Positions 8,281-17,226 of a stretch of 64,000 nt of DNA are shown one piece after another; positions within the stretch are counted from its first letter, which is position 1; each line of letters opens with the position of its first letter. This DNA comes from Minwuia sp048007105 (GTDB lineage Bacteria; Pseudomonadota; Alphaproteobacteria; Minwuiales; Minwuiaceae). The notes beneath the pieces are model-generated. The model searched no databases, was not told the origin of the DNA, and saw only the letters and a program-made list of their open reading frames with translations. The position numbers and the translations under genes are program-made. The stretch spans positions 1,488,001 to 1,552,000 of the forward strand of contig NZ_CP180352.1 of assembly GCF_048007105.1 (NCBI RefSeq), in the 5' to 3' direction.

Positions 8281-9879
8281 CTAATCGAGGCGTTCCCAGT
8301 AACCGTCCCTGTACTGCGGGTAGTCCGCGTATTTTGCGGGGACCGGTTCCCGGATGACCTTGCGCCAGCGGTGTCCGAACAAGGTTTTAACCCGCACCCG
8401 GTCGAGGGGCGGGTGGAAAGGGTTCGGAAAGTAGCCCCGCTTGGCCATGAAGCGCTGCTCGTAATAGGGGCCGCGCTCGGCATAGACCGGGTGTGTCACG
8501 CCATCGACCCAGAGATACTGACGGTCGCGCGGCGTACCCAGGATCTCGTCCGGCTCCCGAAGGTTGCGCCGGACCTGCCTCGGCATGTCGATGCCCTGAC
8601 CATGATGGGCGAGATGCAGTCCGGCCTCGAACGCATCCTTGCCGTTCATCAGGTCCTGCACCGCCTTGTTGCGGGCATGACGCGCCGCCGCGCGTTTGGC
8701 CGGATCGATGTGATTGAGGGTCTGCGATCCGAGCCGCCGGGAGAGCATCTCCGCCGTTGGCAGGTCGCGGGTCGCGAAATAGCTCTGGCAGGCCGCCGAG
8801 GAGGGAATGATGGTCTCCGCGCCGGGGCCGAGCTTCTTGAGTTGCTCCATCGATTGCACGAAGGCCCAGGGACGAATGCCCCGGCCCGCGCCGATGGAGT
8901 AGAGGTCCATCACCAGCGGGAAGTGGCCGAGCTGGGCAACCTCATCGAGTATCCAGGTCTGCCTCGGCGCGGCAGGCGCTCTCGACTTGCAGAGCTTGGC
9001 GGCAACGAAGATGGCCTTGATGACCGCCGACCAGCTTTCGATGAAATCCTCGGGCACCATGAGATAGAGATTGTGGCGCCGGTCGCTGCCGCAGAGAACC
9101 GCGATGTCAAAGTCGTAGGGCGGCGAGACCGCGTCCATCAGGACGGGATCGCTGAGGGCGGCGAAGCCCTTGAACATCTCGCCCAGAATGCCCCGGAAAC
9201 CGCCGGAGGAGTCCTCGCGGGACGTGGCGATCTCTTCCTCGATCCGCTTCGCGATTCCGTACCCGGATTCATGCATCTCGAAGGCAAAGGCGATCCAGCG
9301 CTCGCTGTTGCCGGGGATCAGGTTGATGACCTCGTAGAGGTCGGGGAGCATGAGCACGCCCTTCAGCTTGACCAGCGTCAGGCAGATGGCTTCCAGAAAC
9401 TCCCGGCCGCGCTCCTCGAAATACTGGCTGTTGCTGCCCCCGGACTTCGTGATGACGTTCTGGCAGAACACCTTCACATCGGCCTGTAGCGTCGGGCTGT
9501 CGTGGCGAATGAAGCCGACAGGGTTCATCCGGTGCCGGGGCTGGCCGTTCATGCCGACCGGATTGAAATAGACGCAGTAGCGTTCGTCAGGGATCTGCCA
9601 GCGGGAAATGGCGGCGATCTCGCCCTTGGGGTCCAGGAACAGCAGCGATTGATCGCAGATGCCGGGAACCAAATTGTAGCCGATCTGATCGGTCAGCTTG
9701 CCCGACCGCGCGCCTGCCACGGTCAGGATACCGCCCATACCGTCATAGTAGATCGGCCGCCCGTGAAGGAAGCCGATCATCACTGAATCCGGCGTCTGGC
9801 GGAACAGTCCGGCCCGCGCCACCTCTTTGGGGGAAGCGAAGCGGCCCGAACCATAAGGGTGCCGGGAATTGTCGATCAT
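8281..9879 (-). CDS. VirD4/TraG-like type IV coupling protein (degenerate Walker A)
   Basis: A 532-residue member of the VirD4/TraG family, the ATPases that bring relaxase-bound DNA to a type IV secretion channel. Family features are DPKGE near residue 95, the Walker B region WILDEVAQLG near 310, and the following GRGIRPWAFVQSMEQLKK segment typical of TraG proteins. The P-loop region reads VAGARSGKLTDQ, which lacks the standard G-x4-GK[ST] form, so ATP binding may be altered. No N-terminal membrane helices are present in this frame; the adjacent small membrane protein might replace them. Start ATG 9879 follows a GAGGGG ribosome site. No other secretion-system gene is in the window. Confidence 0.85.
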   Translation of the reverse strand: MIDNSRHPYGSGRFASPKEVARAGLFRQTPDSVMIGFLHGRPIYYDGMGGILTVAGARSGKLTDQIGYNLVPGICDQSLLFLDPKGEIAAISRWQIPDERYCVYFNPVGMNGQPRHRMNPVGFIRHDSPTLQADVKVFCQNVITKSGGSNSQYFEERGREFLEAICLTLVKLKGVLMLPDLYEVINLIPGNSERWIAFAFEMHESGYGIAKRIEEEIATSREDSSGGFRGILGEMFKGFAALSDPVLMDAVSPPYDFDIAVLCGSDRRHNLYLMVPEDFIESWSAVIKAIFVAAKLCKSRAPAAPRQTWILDEVAQLGHFPLVMDLYSIGAGRGIRPWAFVQSMEQLKKLGPGAETIIPSSAACQSYFATRDLPTAEMLSRRLGSQTLNHIDPAKRAAARHARNKAVQDLMNGKDAFEAGLHLAHHGQGIDMPRQVRRNLREPDEILGTPRDRQYLWVDGVTHPVYAERGPYYEQRFMAKRGYFPNPFHPPLDRVRVKTLFGHRWRKVIREPVPAKYADYPQYRDGYWERLD

Positions 9880-9890
9880 GCGCCCGCCCC

Positions 9891-10202
9891 TCAGTGGAAG
9901 GCCGTGAAGCGCATGGAAAGCCAGACACCGGCCAGGCGCAGCAGGCCGTAGGTGCCGACCTGGCAGACCGAGTAGGTAAGCAGACCGCTGATCACGCCCC
10001 AGACGACGCGGATCGGCTTCGTCGCCCAGTCGCCATAGCTCTCGACGACCCACGGGCCGACAGTGTCGATGGTGCCGGAATAGACACCCGGCGCGGCGAC
10101 GATGGTGACGGCAATGGCGGAGACAATCGACAATGGCGCGGCGCCGGTGATCATCGCCAGCGCCTTGTCGGTCCCGCTTCGGCGTTCGGTATCGGTCGAC
10201 AT
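9891..10202 (-). CDS. Small membrane protein upstream of the coupling protein
   Basis: A 103-residue protein with two probable membrane segments: residues about 17-45 (ITGAAPLSIVSAIAVTIVAA) and about 66-95 (VVWGVISGLLTYSVCQVGTYG). It lies 11 bases before the coupling-protein start on the same strand and has a GGGAGC ribosome site. The coupling protein here has no obvious membrane anchor, so a separate anchor subunit is possible. That is inference only; I do not recognise the family. Confidence 0.6.
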   Translation of the reverse strand: MSTDTERRSGTDKALAMITGAAPLSIVSAIAVTIVAAPGVYSGTIDTVGPWVVESYGDWATKPIRVVWGVISGLLTYSVCQVGTYGLLRLAGVWLSMRFTAFH

Positions 10203-10353
10203 GAGAATGCTCCCGTGACGTCAGGGGGAGCGTTCTTATAGATCCTCGGCCGCAGGGTTCCGGGGGATAGGGCAGAGCTAATGCGGGCGGCGCTTCATTG
10301 TCGAAGCGTCGCCCGTCAAGAACCCCATCTACTGAGCAGGATGCGAAGCAGCA

Positions 10354-10824
10354 TCACACCATGAGGTTGTCATTGGCTGCCGGATCGTTGTCGTTCGCCG
10401 CCTCAAGGTGCCAGACCGACGCGGCCTGCGGGAAGTGGCCCCTCAGGATCGTCGACATCACGGCGACGCGAGACCGGGCTTCGACGCGCACATGACAGCG
10501 GACGCCCGGTGCGGGCAGTGTGTTGCAGAATGCCTTGAACCATTCCTCGATGCCGGGCTTGTCGAACATGCCGAGAAATAGTTCCACTTCCGCGCGGGTC
10601 ACACCTCGCACATACACTCGACCGGGCATGTCGCGATAGAGGTCATGCAGGGCCTCCGCCCAGTCGGATGACGCGATATGCAGGTAGAAACAGAACGTCC
10701 GGAACTTACGCACAAACTCAGGCTTGTTAATATCTGCGTCAGTGGTGAGTGGCACCCTCGCACAAAGACATATGTTTTGAGCGAAACAAGTTAGGCATTG
10801 GTTTGAAGGCATCTTGGACTCCAA
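10354..10824 (-). CDS. Hypothetical protein
   Basis: A 156-residue frame with normal amino-acid composition and no membrane segments. An N-terminal cluster of cysteines (CLTCFAQNICLC, residues 9-20) could bind metal or be incidental if the true start is a later one. The C-terminal part has alternating strands and helices (VEARSRVAVMSTILRGHFPQ) and ends in an Asn/Asp-rich tail. No family is recognised. It is separated from neighbours by about 100-150 bases on each side. Support is the codon pattern and lack of a competing frame. Confidence 0.45.
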   Translation of the reverse strand: MESKMPSNQCLTCFAQNICLCARVPLTTDADINKPEFVRKFRTFCFYLHIASSDWAEALHDLYRDMPGRVYVRGVTRAEVELFLGMFDKPGIEEWFKAFCNTLPAPGVRCHVRVEARSRVAVMSTILRGHFPQAASVWHLEAANDNDPAANDNLMV

Positions 10825-10926
10825 CGATCAGTCGTCTTAATTGCTCGTTTTTCAGACCGGCGTTCGGCTGCCCTTGAACGCTAGTCCGGTGAAGCAATCT
10901 GCCATCAGCCAGAAGGAGCAATCCTC

Positions 10927-12279
10927 ATGACAACCTCACGTGAGAGAAAAAGATTCGTTGAGGAGCTTCGAGCCTTAGATTCGGCTGCGGTCTGCAATGT
11001 CGTTAAAGGCAAGCTTATCCAGTACCTGGCGGTCCGCGGCCAGGGCGGCAAGTCGATGGCCAGAGCAAATTTCGTTCAGGAACTTCATGAATGGGAAGGC
11101 CTGAACGAATGGCTTCCGCAGTCGGTCACTACAGAAAGCAGTGACGGTGAAGTTCGATATTGGATTACAGTCCGTAATATTGACACTTGGCTCTCTGGCG
11201 ATCGAACTGCTACTGGAAGAAAGTTTACGAAACCGCTACCGGATAAAGTGTTAGCTATTGCGGAATTTCTCCACATTTTTAGCAATCTCTCAATCAATAC
11301 CTTTTCGTACTTTCGCCGAATAATTGAACTCGGCGCAGATTTTATTGCGATGATGCCTCGGGAAACTCGAGAGCTCAAAATTTCAGATATCGAGGCCGCC
11401 AATTTTGGGGTTGTAGTAGCTGGAGAATCTGAAGCGTACTGCTTTCAATTAGAGTTGAGCGAATTGCCTATTCCACATCTTTTCTTTGCAAAGCAGACAA
11501 AATATAAGATAACAAAAGGCATAAATGAAAAACATCGCGAATTTCGAAATCGAATTGGCGACATTATTTCAAGCATAGATAGCATTCCAGAAAATCTAAG
11601 GTCGATTACAAAGGGCTATGGATACTGCATTCTGCACCCATCATTTCCAAGCATCACAATTTTCCCAGACAATACTCCCTATATCGGCCATAATTACTAC
11701 ATTATCCGGGAATTTGATGCGTCAAATATGAAGAATCAAGTAATAAAATGTTCATACTACAATGAAAATTCGAAACAAGATCATGAAAATAGAATAAATA
11801 GATCGGTCTTTTATCGCAATTTCTTGCGTATTGACCAAGTTGTTGATAATATCAGTTTTGTATTTGATGAAATTAAAGGGACAAAATTTGTTGATAGGAG
11901 TGAAAGAACTATGGATACGGAGGCAGATGTCGACAAAAAGCTGATTGAAGCAGTCATCATGGTTAATCTTGAGGCGACCCAAGCGGCGCTCGTGGCAGGA
12001 GCAGATGTCAATTGTGTAGACGAAACTACCGGGTTCGGGCCAATACACATAGCCGCAAGTTCAGGCGCCCCTGAAATAATCGATTTGCTCATAAGTGAGC
12101 CAAGATTGGATTTGCTTCGACGAACCCCAGACGGAAAGCTATCGTCTGAGCTATGCAATGTCGACATTCCACAATTTGAGGCGCTCGTATGCGCGGAAAT
12201 TGCGCAGGCCCGTCAGCGCGAGCTCGACGAAACATTGCTCTACGAGAATGGGGAATATCCCTCTCCTGATATGAGCTGA
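10927..12279 (+). CDS. Ankyrin-repeat protein of unknown function, AT-rich accessory gene
   Basis: A 450-residue protein. Residues 1-330 match no family I know: a helical N-terminus, a Lys/Asn/Ile-rich middle, and a possible beta-rich domain around 165-290. Residues about 335-410 hold one clear and one weaker ankyrin repeat (LEATQAALVAGADVNCVDETTGFGPIHIAASSGAPEIIDLLI). AGAAGGAG-like ribosome site lies before ATG 10927. The gene is much AT-richer than its surroundings and is convergent with the zinc peptidase gene, with 19 bases between. Both look like recent imports. A defence or toxin role is possible from the island setting but not shown. Confidence 0.75.
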   Translation: MTTSRERKRFVEELRALDSAAVCNVVKGKLIQYLAVRGQGGKSMARANFVQELHEWEGLNEWLPQSVTTESSDGEVRYWITVRNIDTWLSGDRTATGRKFTKPLPDKVLAIAEFLHIFSNLSINTFSYFRRIIELGADFIAMMPRETRELKISDIEAANFGVVVAGESEAYCFQLELSELPIPHLFFAKQTKYKITKGINEKHREFRNRIGDIISSIDSIPENLRSITKGYGYCILHPSFPSITIFPDNTPYIGHNYYIIREFDASNMKNQVIKCSYYNENSKQDHENRINRSVFYRNFLRIDQVVDNISFVFDEIKGTKFVDRSERTMDTEADVDKKLIEAVIMVNLEATQAALVAGADVNCVDETTGFGPIHIAASSGAPEIIDLLISEPRLDLLRRTPDGKLSSELCNVDIPQFEALVCAEIAQARQRELDETLLYENGEYPSPDMS

Positions 12280-12298
12280 AGACTCTGAGGCTCCACAT

Positions 12299-13762
12299 CT
12301 AGGTGCTTAGTCCCAATCCCTCATCAATGTGCCCCATTGAGCGGAGCGGCGGCAAGGCCGATAAAATGTCGTCATTCTGCAGCCTAAGTTCCCCCGCATC
12401 CAGTTGGCGAAATACTTCTCCACGAATTGTTCCCCACGCCAGATCATACTTGATAATAGATCGGTGAATCAGAGCAATTATTCGCTCACTATCTAAATTA
12501 TAACTGCTTTGAGCAACTTGGAGTGCCAGTTCTGGTCTTGAATAGGGGCAGGGGTGTTCGCGAGACATGGTAATGTTACGCTCATGTGGATGTGTCGAAA
12601 TTACCTTTATTGCATCTTGTGAACCCAGGCGGGCAGCTAGATGGGATTCCTCGTACATGTTAATTAGAGTGTACAGCAAAGCCACGCCCTCATACATCGC
12701 TTGTGTCTGGTAGTCCGACAGCTGGTGCCGCTCTGCGTATCGTGAAATCATATACATCGCGTCCGCATCCGCTTGAATCTCCAGCGGCTGAAATCTTAAA
12801 AAATGCGGACTAACGAACTCAGTCAATGCCACACCGTCGTATTTGGGTGCGATATTTATCAAATTTTGCAATAAGATTTGAACAAATTCTTCGCTTGCTA
12901 CCACCTCTCCAGTCGCTCGGATACTATTGTGCTCATTTGCGGCGTGAGAAAATTCGTGAGCTATAATAAATAGAACAATTCCACGCAGTTTGTAATACAT
13001 TATTTGATAATTATCAGTGGGATATCGGAGAATTTCATTTCGATCAAATGTATCAAGAGTCTTGAGTATACTTTTCTGCAAAATTTCATTGGATCTCCAT
13101 GTATCAAACCCTGTAAAAAGAACGGGTTTCGCAGGTGAATAACGCATCCGATCTGGCGACGCCCCCTCTGCTATAAGAGATATGAATCCTCCGACAAGTA
13201 GGTTTGCAAACTGGATGAATTTTGACCTCGTAGATTCGTCAGTTTCATGCGGATTTTCTGCAATCGCTTGTATGTTAGGAAAATCGTACTTTACATCGAC
13301 TTTTATTAGGTTTGGTAATCCATATAGCAGTCCTTCACTAATTAAAATTACATCTTCGTCTTCTGGAGTAGTGATGCACAGTCCGTTTGCCATCATTGTG
13401 GGGATTGTTGAAATATAAGTACTTCTAATGTTTCCGAACTCTTCTCGGCACAGTTGAAATAAATTTACAAATCTGCGGACCATATTCGTTTTGTCATATT
13501 GAGTCAATCTGGGATTTATGAACATATCTCTGGTTTCTTGATAGTCTCCGAATGTGTATTCGTTCAGCCGTTCCAAAACAATCGACCTTACTTCGATGTC
13601 GGCGGGCCATTCGGTTTCCGGCTTTGCACTCCTATGGCCCACTGGTCCTCGCTCGAGATAGTCACGAACGGCGAGTACTTGATCCTTTGACAAACCCTGC
13701 CTCTCGAACAGAGATTCTTGAATTCCTGTGACGAGAGAAACGATATGCTCAGGTGCCCTCAT
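12299..13762 (-). CDS. Zincin-type metallopeptidase homologue, AT-rich accessory gene
   Basis: A 487-residue cytoplasmic-looking protein with the zinc-peptidase motif IIAHEFSHAANEH (His269, Glu270, His273). A downstream EIQADADAMYMI segment places a third acidic ligand at Glu328, the arrangement of gluzincins such as family M48. There are no clear membrane helices or signal peptide, unlike HtpX/Ste24-type M48 enzymes. The N-terminal 250 residues match nothing I recognise. A GGGGGAAG ribosome site precedes ATG 13762. It is convergent with the ankyrin gene and shares its low GC content. Function unknown; cargo of the island. Confidence 0.8.
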   Translation of the reverse strand: MRAPEHIVSLVTGIQESLFERQGLSKDQVLAVRDYLERGPVGHRSAKPETEWPADIEVRSIVLERLNEYTFGDYQETRDMFINPRLTQYDKTNMVRRFVNLFQLCREEFGNIRSTYISTIPTMMANGLCITTPEDEDVILISEGLLYGLPNLIKVDVKYDFPNIQAIAENPHETDESTRSKFIQFANLLVGGFISLIAEGASPDRMRYSPAKPVLFTGFDTWRSNEILQKSILKTLDTFDRNEILRYPTDNYQIMYYKLRGIVLFIIAHEFSHAANEHNSIRATGEVVASEEFVQILLQNLINIAPKYDGVALTEFVSPHFLRFQPLEIQADADAMYMISRYAERHQLSDYQTQAMYEGVALLYTLINMYEESHLAARLGSQDAIKVISTHPHERNITMSREHPCPYSRPELALQVAQSSYNLDSERIIALIHRSIIKYDLAWGTIRGEVFRQLDAGELRLQNDDILSALPPLRSMGHIDEGLGLST

Positions 13763-14040
13763 CGGCTTCCCCCAATGACAAATAATTTTCCGGCGACAAT
13801 GCTAGCCATGCGATGAACTTTGGGAACCCATTTCCGTAAACTGGCATAAAGCTCCCGACCAACCCGGGACACTTGTGCATTGCGGATACCCGCTGATACG
13901 TTGCGGTCTGTCCGAGGGGGTGACCCTTCGGGCAGGCTGCGGCGCCACCCGATTGCCGGTCAGCGAGCGAACTCTGATCGTGGACGAAATGAAACGTCGG
14001 GTTTCCGAGTTGCCTGAGATGCCGTCCGATGCGGCCACGA

Positions 14041-14394
14041 TCACCAGTATCGGTCGCTTATTTCCTCAATTGCATCATAGACGGTTTGGATCTCTTCAAG
14101 ATCGTCGATGGACATGCCTGGGAGGGATGTGTCGATCCATATCCCCACCAATCCCAGACTCAGCATTTCATCTGAGGTCAGGTGCAGGTCCGAGGTGTCG
14201 CCGTCTGTCTCTACAGGCGTAACGAGCCGGGTCATCAGCCCTTCAACGTCCTCGAACGAGATCGGACTCATCCAACGGTCGATGATGGCTGGGTCGTAGT
14301 AGTGCTCGACCACGGAGGCGAGAGCCAGGGTCAGGGCCTGCCGCTGACGACCGGTCAGGCTCAGGCGGTAAGACTGAGGTTCCGACATCACCAT
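14041..14394 (-). CDS. Hypothetical acidic protein
   Basis: A 117-residue, strongly acidic protein (MVMSEPQSYRLSLTGRQRQ...). A basic N-terminal segment RLSLTGRQRQALTLALASVV is followed by an acidic helical region ending in DDLEEIQTVYDAIEEISDRYW. Start may be ATG 14394 or 14388. Nothing identifies a function. Upstream, 14395-14561 separates it from a divergently transcribed repeat protein, so the two may share a regulatory region. Confidence 0.5.
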   Translation of the reverse strand: MVMSEPQSYRLSLTGRQRQALTLALASVVEHYYDPAIIDRWMSPISFEDVEGLMTRLVTPVETDGDTSDLHLTSDEMLSLGLVGIWIDTSLPGMSIDDLEEIQTVYDAIEEISDRYW

Positions 14395-14561
14395 AGCTTG
14401 GTTGTTGAAGTTAACGGCGTGAGCCTAACCGAGCGGGCGCACCAAGGCATCAAGAGCATGAATTCAGCGCCCGCCAAAGCGGAAGCGATACATTCATAAC
14501 AATATCCGCCCACATTTCCGGAGATTTATTGCGGCCCGATTTAGTGGTATCATTTCTAACA

Positions 14562-15455
14562 ATGAAAAATCTGATTCCGATCACTAAAGAAATAGTCACA
14601 AGAATTGAAACCCTGAAGCATTCAACTGGTTTGTCACCAGCGCAGATTGCTGCCGTAACACCTGACTGGCCTGCCAATTTCAATCCCGAGAATGTCTATA
14701 ATTGGCTGTCAGGCCGCGCTGCCAGCGCGCGTCAGGATCATCTGGCAATTCTCATTTCGGCCTACGAGGAGTTCGAAATGGACCATGTCAGCACCGCCAC
14801 CGTTGCGGAAGGGTTGCGAGCTGAGAAGCAGCGTTCAGGCATGAGTCCGCGCGCACTTTTCGCGCGCGCAGAACATATCCCCGATGGTTTGACCCCGGAC
14901 ATTGTGGACGAATGGCTGAAAGGGAAATTGGCGCCCGCAAGGAGAGATCATATCGAGTTTGTCCTGGGCCTCTGGCGGCAGCAGCCGGATAGCAAGACTG
15001 CGAGCATCGCCGTAACCCAGGAAATGATCGAGGCCATCGAAGGACACCGCCGTCGCACCGGGGTTGGATTCTACGCCATTCTTGTTGGGCTGAAGGGGGC
15101 TCCCGGCCTTCGGCCGGGCACGCTCTACCAGATGGTTGAGGGCACGACGAAAACCATCCGGCGGAACTACTATGAATTTGTCCTGTCGGCCTATGAGGCA
15201 CTTCCGGAAAAAGCCGAACTCCTGACATTCAGCCCCGAAGCCGTCGCCCCCATCCGCGTAGAGCAATCCCGCACCGGATTGAGCATCAGTCGGCTTGTGC
15301 GGTTCCAGTCGGACCTGCCGCCTGGATTCTGCGTCCGGCGCATGCAGCGGTTTATCAATGGCTATCAAAGCACAGTGCCGCATACTCACTACGAGTACCT
15401 GTTATCAAAATATGGTCAACAAATCACATCAAATAAATCTAAATCAAATACTTAG
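14562..15455 (+). CDS. Four-repeat helical protein, probable DNA-binding
   Basis: A 297-residue protein from ATG 14562 built of four copies of a unit of roughly 65-75 residues. Each unit has a helix with RxxTGLSPxxL, a turn with a Pro-rich DGLxP element, an xVxxWLxG helix, and a closing ARxDHxEFVLxAYE-like helix. The layout resembles tandem helix-turn-helix units, and similar short repeats occur in hypothetical proteins of alphaproteobacterial plasmids as I recall. Sequence-specific DNA binding is inferred, not shown. It precedes the coiled-coil gene at 15562 on the same strand. Confidence 0.65.
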   Translation: MKNLIPITKEIVTRIETLKHSTGLSPAQIAAVTPDWPANFNPENVYNWLSGRAASARQDHLAILISAYEEFEMDHVSTATVAEGLRAEKQRSGMSPRALFARAEHIPDGLTPDIVDEWLKGKLAPARRDHIEFVLGLWRQQPDSKTASIAVTQEMIEAIEGHRRRTGVGFYAILVGLKGAPGLRPGTLYQMVEGTTKTIRRNYYEFVLSAYEALPEKAELLTFSPEAVAPIRVEQSRTGLSISRLVRFQSDLPPGFCVRRMQRFINGYQSTVPHTHYEYLLSKYGQQITSNKSKSNT

Positions 15456-15474
15456 CCCAACTACAATGTATTTG

Positions 15475-15489
15475 AGATAAATGTTATCT
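15475..15489. promoter_or_regulatory. Short dyad in AT-rich promoter region
   Basis: AGATAA and TTATCT form a perfect 6-bp inverted repeat around ATG, within the 106-base AT-rich gap before the gene at 15562. It could be an operator for a dimeric repressor. No regulator can be assigned. Confidence 0.3.
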
Positions 15490-15561
15490 AATTTTACATA
15501 AACATTAACCGTTCTTATAGCATAATAGGTGTCGAAGTGACAATTATAAGAGCATTTATTC

Positions 15562-16569
15562 ATGAGTGGGGATAGAAAAAACAGTGATGGCAGTTTGACC
15601 GGACGGGTTCACCGGACGGCGCAGGATCTGCAACGCACAATCGAAAATCTTTCCGTGGACGGCATCATGGACGGTGTCGCTGGTGAGGCTGTTGGCAGCG
15701 GCTATCGCGGTAACGCGACCCACGCGGCACACCGTCAGACTGGAAGCGCCAACAAGCGCGATGAAGAGCGCCGCAAATTTACCCGCGCCATGCATGCCGC
15801 GCTCAAACGCCTGGACGACATCAACAACCGGATCGGCGAACTCGACAACGAAATTGCCCAGCACCAGCGGAACATTGGCGTCATCGACCGGATGATCGAG
15901 GAGTTGCAGGCCAACGGGGAGCTTGAGGTCAACGAAGATGGCACACTCAAGAATGACGAATACCAACGCCAGCGCGAGGCATATGAGAAGCGGACCGGTA
16001 AGAAGCTCGACCCAAACGACCCGGAAGCGCTGATGATTGCCTTGCAGGAACAGCGCAGGTGGGAGCAAAGGCAACTGGATTGGAAGCAGAATGAACGAAA
16101 GGGCCTTGAAGAGGAAAAGAACCAGCTGGAGGACAAGCTGGACCGAACCGCTCAGATTGTGGACCGCGAGGAACGAGTTGACCGAACGGGCGAGGTTCTG
16201 AAGGAAGCCAAAAAGGATACACGCGAGGCTGCAATCTCGGATTTTGACAATCAGGAGCGGAAGGACGAGGCGCGTGAGGCGCTTGGACTATCTGTGACCA
16301 AACAGGCGTCGCTCGATGGAGAACAAGATACATCTGAAACGGTCAAGCGCGCCTCATTCAAGCCCGCCGGTTTCAAGCCCATGACAGGCGGGCCGGAACT
16401 GTGGGCGACCTCCATTGCAAAATCAGCTGACCCGGATGGAGCCAAACCACCCAGCCTGGCCGAGCCGTTCAAGATGGCGGCCGAAGGCGACGGTCAAGCA
16501 CCAGAACCGCCCAATCCAGAACCAATCCGGATCGCCAATGCGCCGGACCAACCTTCAAATCTTGGATAG
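15562..16569 (+). CDS. Coiled-coil protein of unknown function
   Basis: A 335-residue, highly charged, soluble protein. Residues about 65-115 and 155-235 are long amphipathic coiled-coil stretches (RIGELDNEIAQHQRNI, WEQRQLDWKQNERKGLEEEK). The C-terminal 100 residues are Pro/Ala/Asp-rich and probably disordered. It is convergent with the secreted-protein gene at 16577-17086, only seven bases away. I do not recognise a family. A structural or scaffold role in the element is a guess from composition alone. Confidence 0.6.
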   Translation: MSGDRKNSDGSLTGRVHRTAQDLQRTIENLSVDGIMDGVAGEAVGSGYRGNATHAAHRQTGSANKRDEERRKFTRAMHAALKRLDDINNRIGELDNEIAQHQRNIGVIDRMIEELQANGELEVNEDGTLKNDEYQRQREAYEKRTGKKLDPNDPEALMIALQEQRRWEQRQLDWKQNERKGLEEEKNQLEDKLDRTAQIVDREERVDRTGEVLKEAKKDTREAAISDFDNQERKDEAREALGLSVTKQASLDGEQDTSETVKRASFKPAGFKPMTGGPELWATSIAKSADPDGAKPPSLAEPFKMAAEGDGQAPEPPNPEPIRIANAPDQPSNLG

Positions 16570-16576
16570 AGAATAA

Positions 16577-17086
16577 TCAGTCAGACGGCGCGGGATCGTG
16601 AGCGGCCACTTTGGGTGGTTTTGCGAGGTATTTGAGGTAAGCACCGTGGATCCGGTTATATACCTCATTCACGATTTCATTCTGTCCTTCTTCCGTCTCA
16701 GCGCGGTCGATACCGATATCAAGATCGCCATAGTGTCGGCCATTGGCATATATGCCCACCCTTAGCGTGCCGGGATGGCCGTCATTGTCCTTTGCCCAGA
16801 GATAGCGCACGTTTGTAGTGCCGGGGGCCGCTGTGGCGTAATACTCCGCCGCATACTCGACTGGGCCACGCACGCGGTCATCGTCACCGTAAAGGATCAC
16901 AGCGATCCGGTCATTGGATGCGGAGTAAGGCGCTGAACTCACGTCATTTTCTGACCAGCTGCGAATATCGGTCGTCTTGAACCAAGCCCCCTCGGCGGAC
17001 GCAGATGGCCCACCGAAAGCCGTTCCGACCGCGACAACAGCCACCGCAGCAGTTTCTTTCCAGTATGTTTTCAATCTATTGAGCAT
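16577..17086 (-). CDS. Secreted protein of unknown function
   Basis: A 169-residue protein from ATG 17086 with a Sec signal peptide: basic MLNRLKTYWKE, hydrophobic AAVAVVAVGTAFGG, and a likely cleavage after PSASA near residue 32. The mature part is small, mixed alpha/beta and acidic (RIAVILYGDDDRVRGP). Upstream frame from 17188 is AT-rich and unlike coding sequence, so it is not included. The family is not recognised. Its location is expected to be periplasm or outside. Confidence 0.6.
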   Translation of the reverse strand: MLNRLKTYWKETAAVAVVAVGTAFGGPSASAEGAWFKTTDIRSWSENDVSSAPYSASNDRIAVILYGDDDRVRGPVEYAAEYYATAAPGTTNVRYLWAKDNDGHPGTLRVGIYANGRHYGDLDIGIDRAETEEGQNEIVNEVYNRIHGAYLKYLAKPPKVAAHDPAPSD

Positions 17087-17188
17087 GAAATAATCTTTCA
17101 AATACGCCTCTCTTATATACAATTTTGAATTAAAAAGCAAATAAAACAATGTTTTTGTTTGACTATTTGACTTAAAAATGCACGTCAT

Positions 17189-17209
17189 AATCGATCAATA
17201 TTGACGATT
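17189..17209. promoter_or_regulatory. Imperfect dyad before the resolvase unit
   Basis: AATCG-AT-CAATATTG-AC-GATT is nearly symmetric about CAATATTG, in the AT-rich gap 17087-17226. A resolvase subsite or an operator are both possible. There is no second and third subsite that I can define, so a full res site is not shown. Confidence 0.3.
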
Positions 17210-17226
17210 ATTGGAGAGTTTGTATT

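Noticed and set aside
8140..9489. A 449-codon plus-strand frame
   Set aside because: Antisense to the coupling-protein gene, which has DPKGE and Walker B motifs; the plus frame has no family features.
13875..14222. A 115-codon plus-strand frame
   Set aside because: Overlaps the antisense of the 117-residue gene and a gap; no start signal or domain.
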